DNA of 64,000 nucleotides from an uncultured Prevotella sp. (lineage in GTDB: Bacteria; Bacteroidota; Bacteroidia; Bacteroidales; Bacteroidaceae), in assembly GCA_905233555.1 (NCBI GenBank), contig CAJODF010000001.1:84232-148231 (forward strand), read 5' to 3'. This document shows positions 62,264 to 64,000 of this stretch, in pieces. The notes beneath the pieces were generated by a model. That model did no database searches, was not told the DNA's origin, and saw nothing but the letters and a program-made list of their open reading frames with translations. The stretch's first letter is position 1; the number at the start of each line of letters is the position of its first letter. The translations under genes were made by a program, and so were the position numbers.

Positions 62264-62298
62264 TATTATTATGCATTATGCATTATTAATTATGAATT
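62264..62298. repeat. Repetitive tract between argR and the GNAT gene
   Basis: On the minus strand AATTCATAATTAATAATGCATAATGCATAATAATA leads to the ATG: near-repeats of CATAAT and of TAATGCA. Confidence 0.7.
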
Positions 62299-62773
62299 AT
62301 CTCATATTTGGTACAACATCACTGAGGGCTTCTGATACATCCTGATGCCTGACCCCCTCCTTGATGACGATGAATATGGTGTCGTCGCCAGCGATGGTGC
62401 CGATAATCTCGGGGATATCGCTGTTGTCAATGTTCCAGGCGATGGAACTGGCATAGCCCGGGCGCGTCTTGATGACACCCATGTTGCCCGAATAGTTGAT
62501 GCTGACAAAGCCAGGCACCTTAAGCATCTCACGGATGCTGTTAGGGGTACTCACTCGTTTATACATGGTTTCATTAGGCAGTACATAGACGTAACTACCG
62601 CTCATCGAGGCGGCCTTGGCCACCTTCAATTGTTTCAGGTCACGACTCAATGTGGCCTGAGTCAGTTTGAAACCTTCTTTCTGCAGGGCGGCTAATAGTT
62701 CGTCCTGACTACCCAGTTGCTGACTCGAAATGATGAGGCGGAGGGCCTCTAACCGACTGTTTTTTACTTTCAT
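62297..62773 (-). CDS. argR: Arginine repressor
   Basis: Arginine-responsive hexameric regulator. 158 residues from the ATG at 62773; an upstream in-frame start at 62827 lies before the promoter and is rejected. N-terminal winged helix ('LEALRLIISSQQLGSQDELLAALQKEGFKLTQATLSRDLKQLKVAK') and the C-terminal arginine-binding part with 'GTIAGDDTIFIVIKEG'. It heads the argR-GNAT-argG-argC unit and has possible operators in its own promoter. Confidence 0.94.
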   Translation of the reverse strand: MKVKNSRLEALRLIISSQQLGSQDELLAALQKEGFKLTQATLSRDLKQLKVAKAASMSGSYVYVLPNETMYKRVSTPNSIREMLKVPGFVSINYSGNMGVIKTRPGYASSIAWNIDNSDIPEIIGTIAGDDTIFIVIKEGVRHQDVSEALSDVVPNMR

Positions 62774-62798
62774 GTTGGTATATTTATACAAAGTCGGC

Positions 62799-62852
62799 TG
62801 CAAAATTACATAATATTTTGCAGCCAACCAAATATTTCTGCATATTTTTGCA
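62799..62852 (-). promoter_or_regulatory. argR promoter and possible ArgR operators
   Basis: Promoter on the minus strand: TTTG at 62829-62832, 20-bp spacer, TAATTTTG at 62801-62808. Overlapping it, TGCAAAAT (62799-62806) and ATTTTGCA (62815-62822) form an 8-bp inverted repeat, and TGCATATTTTTGCA (62839-62852) resembles half of an ARG box (TGnATAwwwwATnCA). Autoregulation is inferred. Confidence 0.55.
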
Positions 62853-62879
62853 GATAATCTTGTATAATTACCTTACTTG

Positions 62880-63488
62880 TTATTTTTTCATATCGAAGCC
62901 GACGCGTACACCCTCATATTGCTTGCTCAGTTCTCCGATGGTCTGGAGGTCTGTTCTGCCGCTCAGTGCGGCCATCGTCTGTAAGATATTCAACAGTTTT
63001 TTGCCCTCAAATAGAATGGAGATACCGTTCAGTTCTCTCTTGGCATAACAGTTGATCGAGAGCAGCAAGCCCTTCAGTTTGATTTGCTGGTCTGCCTCAT
63101 TGAAAGTATAGGTGCCACTGAAATTCGTACCCGCAATCTTTGAGGAAAAAGTGCCGTCTTGGTTAAAGGTGATATAGGTGTTGCTCGATGAGAGACCTAC
63201 CTGATTGTAATAAGGTAGCAGTTTCTCTTCAATCTGTACGGCCGCTACCTCGCCGCCAGCCTTTGCCAATAGGTTCTTGCTTGTAAAGGCACAACCAGGA
63301 CCGTCGTATTTCCAGGTTCCAATAAGGCCTTGTGCACTAACCTTGTCAAGGCCGATAACACTGGTGATAGCATTTACAACGCCCGTTCCGTTTGTCATGG
63401 CACTCAGAACCTGGTTCATGTTGCCACAACTGGTCATCAGCATACAGATGCCTGCGACCACTCCAATCATAATCTTTTTCATCTTCAT
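62880..63488 (-). CDS. DUF4923-family lipoprotein
   Basis: 202 residues, lipobox LMTSC. The mature protein has 'LIGTWKYDGPGCAFTSKNLLAKAGG' and 'TFSSKIAGTNFSGTYTF' in a lipocalin-like beta barrel, the DUF4923 pattern of Bacteroidetes; the function is unknown. It stands alone between argR and the rRNA-type leader, with a weak -7 element (TAACTTCG) upstream. Confidence 0.8.
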   Translation of the reverse strand: MKMKKIMIGVVAGICMLMTSCGNMNQVLSAMTNGTGVVNAITSVIGLDKVSAQGLIGTWKYDGPGCAFTSKNLLAKAGGEVAAVQIEEKLLPYYNQVGLSSSNTYITFNQDGTFSSKIAGTNFSGTYTFNEADQQIKLKGLLLSINCYAKRELNGISILFEGKKLLNILQTMAALSGRTDLQTIGELSKQYEGVRVGFDMKK

Positions 63489-63623
63489 TATTATTGATTC
63501 GTTATCTTTTCTTCTATCTCTTATTCACCCCTAAAGCGCTGCGAAGTTACAAACTTTTCCGTCAAAAATCTCTTTTTTACAATAAATTAACAGAAAGTAA
63601 GCCGGGTAAAGAAAACGGTAGGG

Positions 63624-63711
63624 CTATTGTAGCGCTATTGTAGCGCTATTGTAACGCTATTGTAGGGCTATTGTAACGCTATTGTAGGGCTATTGTAGCG
63701 CTAATGGAGTG
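63624..63711. repeat. Eight-copy 11-bp tandem array
   Basis: CTATTGTAGCG and variants (CTATTGTAACG, CTATTGTAGGG) start at 63624, 63635, 63646, 63657, 63668, 63679 and 63690 in exact 11-bp phase; an eighth, diverged copy is at 63701. Junctions of perfect copies form TAGCGCTA palindromes. Confidence 0.93.
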
Positions 63712-63827
63712 CTCGTCATCTTTTTATCGCGCGTATTATATAATAAGGTGTGCCTTTTCTTTGGTCTTGATGTTAGTCAAGAGTGGAAGAGATTTTGCAT
63801 GAAAAGTGAAAATTTTCCCGAAAAAGT

Positions 63828-63858
63828 TTTGTGGGTTCGGAAAAAAGCAGTACCTTTG
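63828..63858 (+). promoter_or_regulatory. Strong promoter, probably of an rRNA operon
   Basis: TTTG at 63828-63831, exactly 19 bases, TACCTTTG at 63851-63858: a perfect match. Downstream, a small GCCCAA/TTGGGC hairpin and GTTCTTTGATAGATTTACAT near 63909-63928 resemble the leader that precedes 16S rRNA in Bacteroidales. The 16S gene itself is not in the window. Confidence 0.65.
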
Positions 63859-64000
63859 CACCCGCTTTCGCCCAAAAAGTTGGGCTGGGGCACTAAAAAG
63901 AAGAGTGTTCTTTGATAGATTTACATAGACAGAAGTAGTACAAGAAGCGAGTGCCTTTATATTATTATATTGGTACTTGGGTAGAAAGAAAACAGACCGT

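Larger units (their letters stand above)
63489..64000. other. Gap holding an 11-bp array and an rRNA-type promoter and leader
   Basis: No convincing gene. It contains the 5' region of the DUF4923 gene, an AT-rich stretch, the 11-bp tandem array at 63624-63711, the promoter at 63828-63858, and a leader from about 63865 on. An open frame at 63709-63915 is not supported. Confidence 0.7.

Noticed and set aside
63624-63711. CRISPR array
   Set aside because: The 11-bp units are contiguous, with no unique spacers and no cas genes; the same applies to the arrays at 12228 and 59411.
63709-63915. Plus-strand open frame of 68 codons
   Set aside because: It spans the rRNA-type promoter and leader; no family resemblance.

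Overview
This window reads as a chromosomal segment of a Bacteroidales bacterium, most likely Prevotella or Segatella. Three things point there. Nearly every gene start that follows a real intergenic gap carries the Bacteroidetes promoter pattern TTTG-N19/20-TAnnTTTG. There are three SusC/SusD outer-membrane pairs and many Cys-lipidated surface proteins. Arginine genes include an ornithine carbamoyltransferase very like the N-succinylornithine enzyme of Bacteroides. Base composition looks even (roughly half GC) except in spacers. I see no phage, transposase, integrase, tRNA or CRISPR.

Left part (1-22131), mostly housekeeping: a lipoprotein gene cut by the left edge, a second lipoprotein and murF (minus strand); folP-cdaA, then pta-ackA (plus); a small lipoprotein; a minus-strand unit DUF59/MIP18-lpxH-kdgK; a large lipoprotein; a minus-strand unit efp-glycosyltransferase-radC; rpmH (51 codons); and a plus-strand run of PASTA protein, rluD, ddl, acyltransferase, a NigD-like lipoprotein and a CotH-family surface protein.

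22229-32220 is a polysaccharide utilization locus: susC, susD, a surface glycan-binding protein, an IPT-repeat protein with two tandem C-terminal modules, and a GH5 endoglucanase with its own promoter. A beta-1,4-glucan such as xyloglucan is the likely target. After threonine aldolase and a DUF3089 hydrolase, 34601-42125 is an eight-gene minus-strand run of arginine/proline genes (argD, proC, XRE-cupin regulator, acyl-CoA ligase, yraN, proB, proA, argF').

42299-59140 is the most unusual block: one seven-gene, 16.8-kb co-directional operon of FAS1 lipoprotein, SusC, SusD, FAS1 lipoprotein, FAS1 lipoprotein, SusC, SusD. It has no glycoside hydrolase, lyase, protease or regulator. It sits between argC and argD, splitting what looks like one arginine cluster (argR, GNAT, argG, argC to the right; argD onward to the left). 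The right end holds a DUF4923 lipoprotein, an eight-copy 11-bp tandem array, and a strong promoter plus leader typical of an rRNA operon whose 16S gene would begin beyond the window.

Two kinds of small repeat recur. One is a set of 7-11-nt slippage-like tracts placed just before start codons inside operons, and sometimes captured in coding sequence, including the signal peptide of a lipoprotein. The other is a set of short tandem arrays with 22-, 21- or 11-bp period in intergenic gaps.
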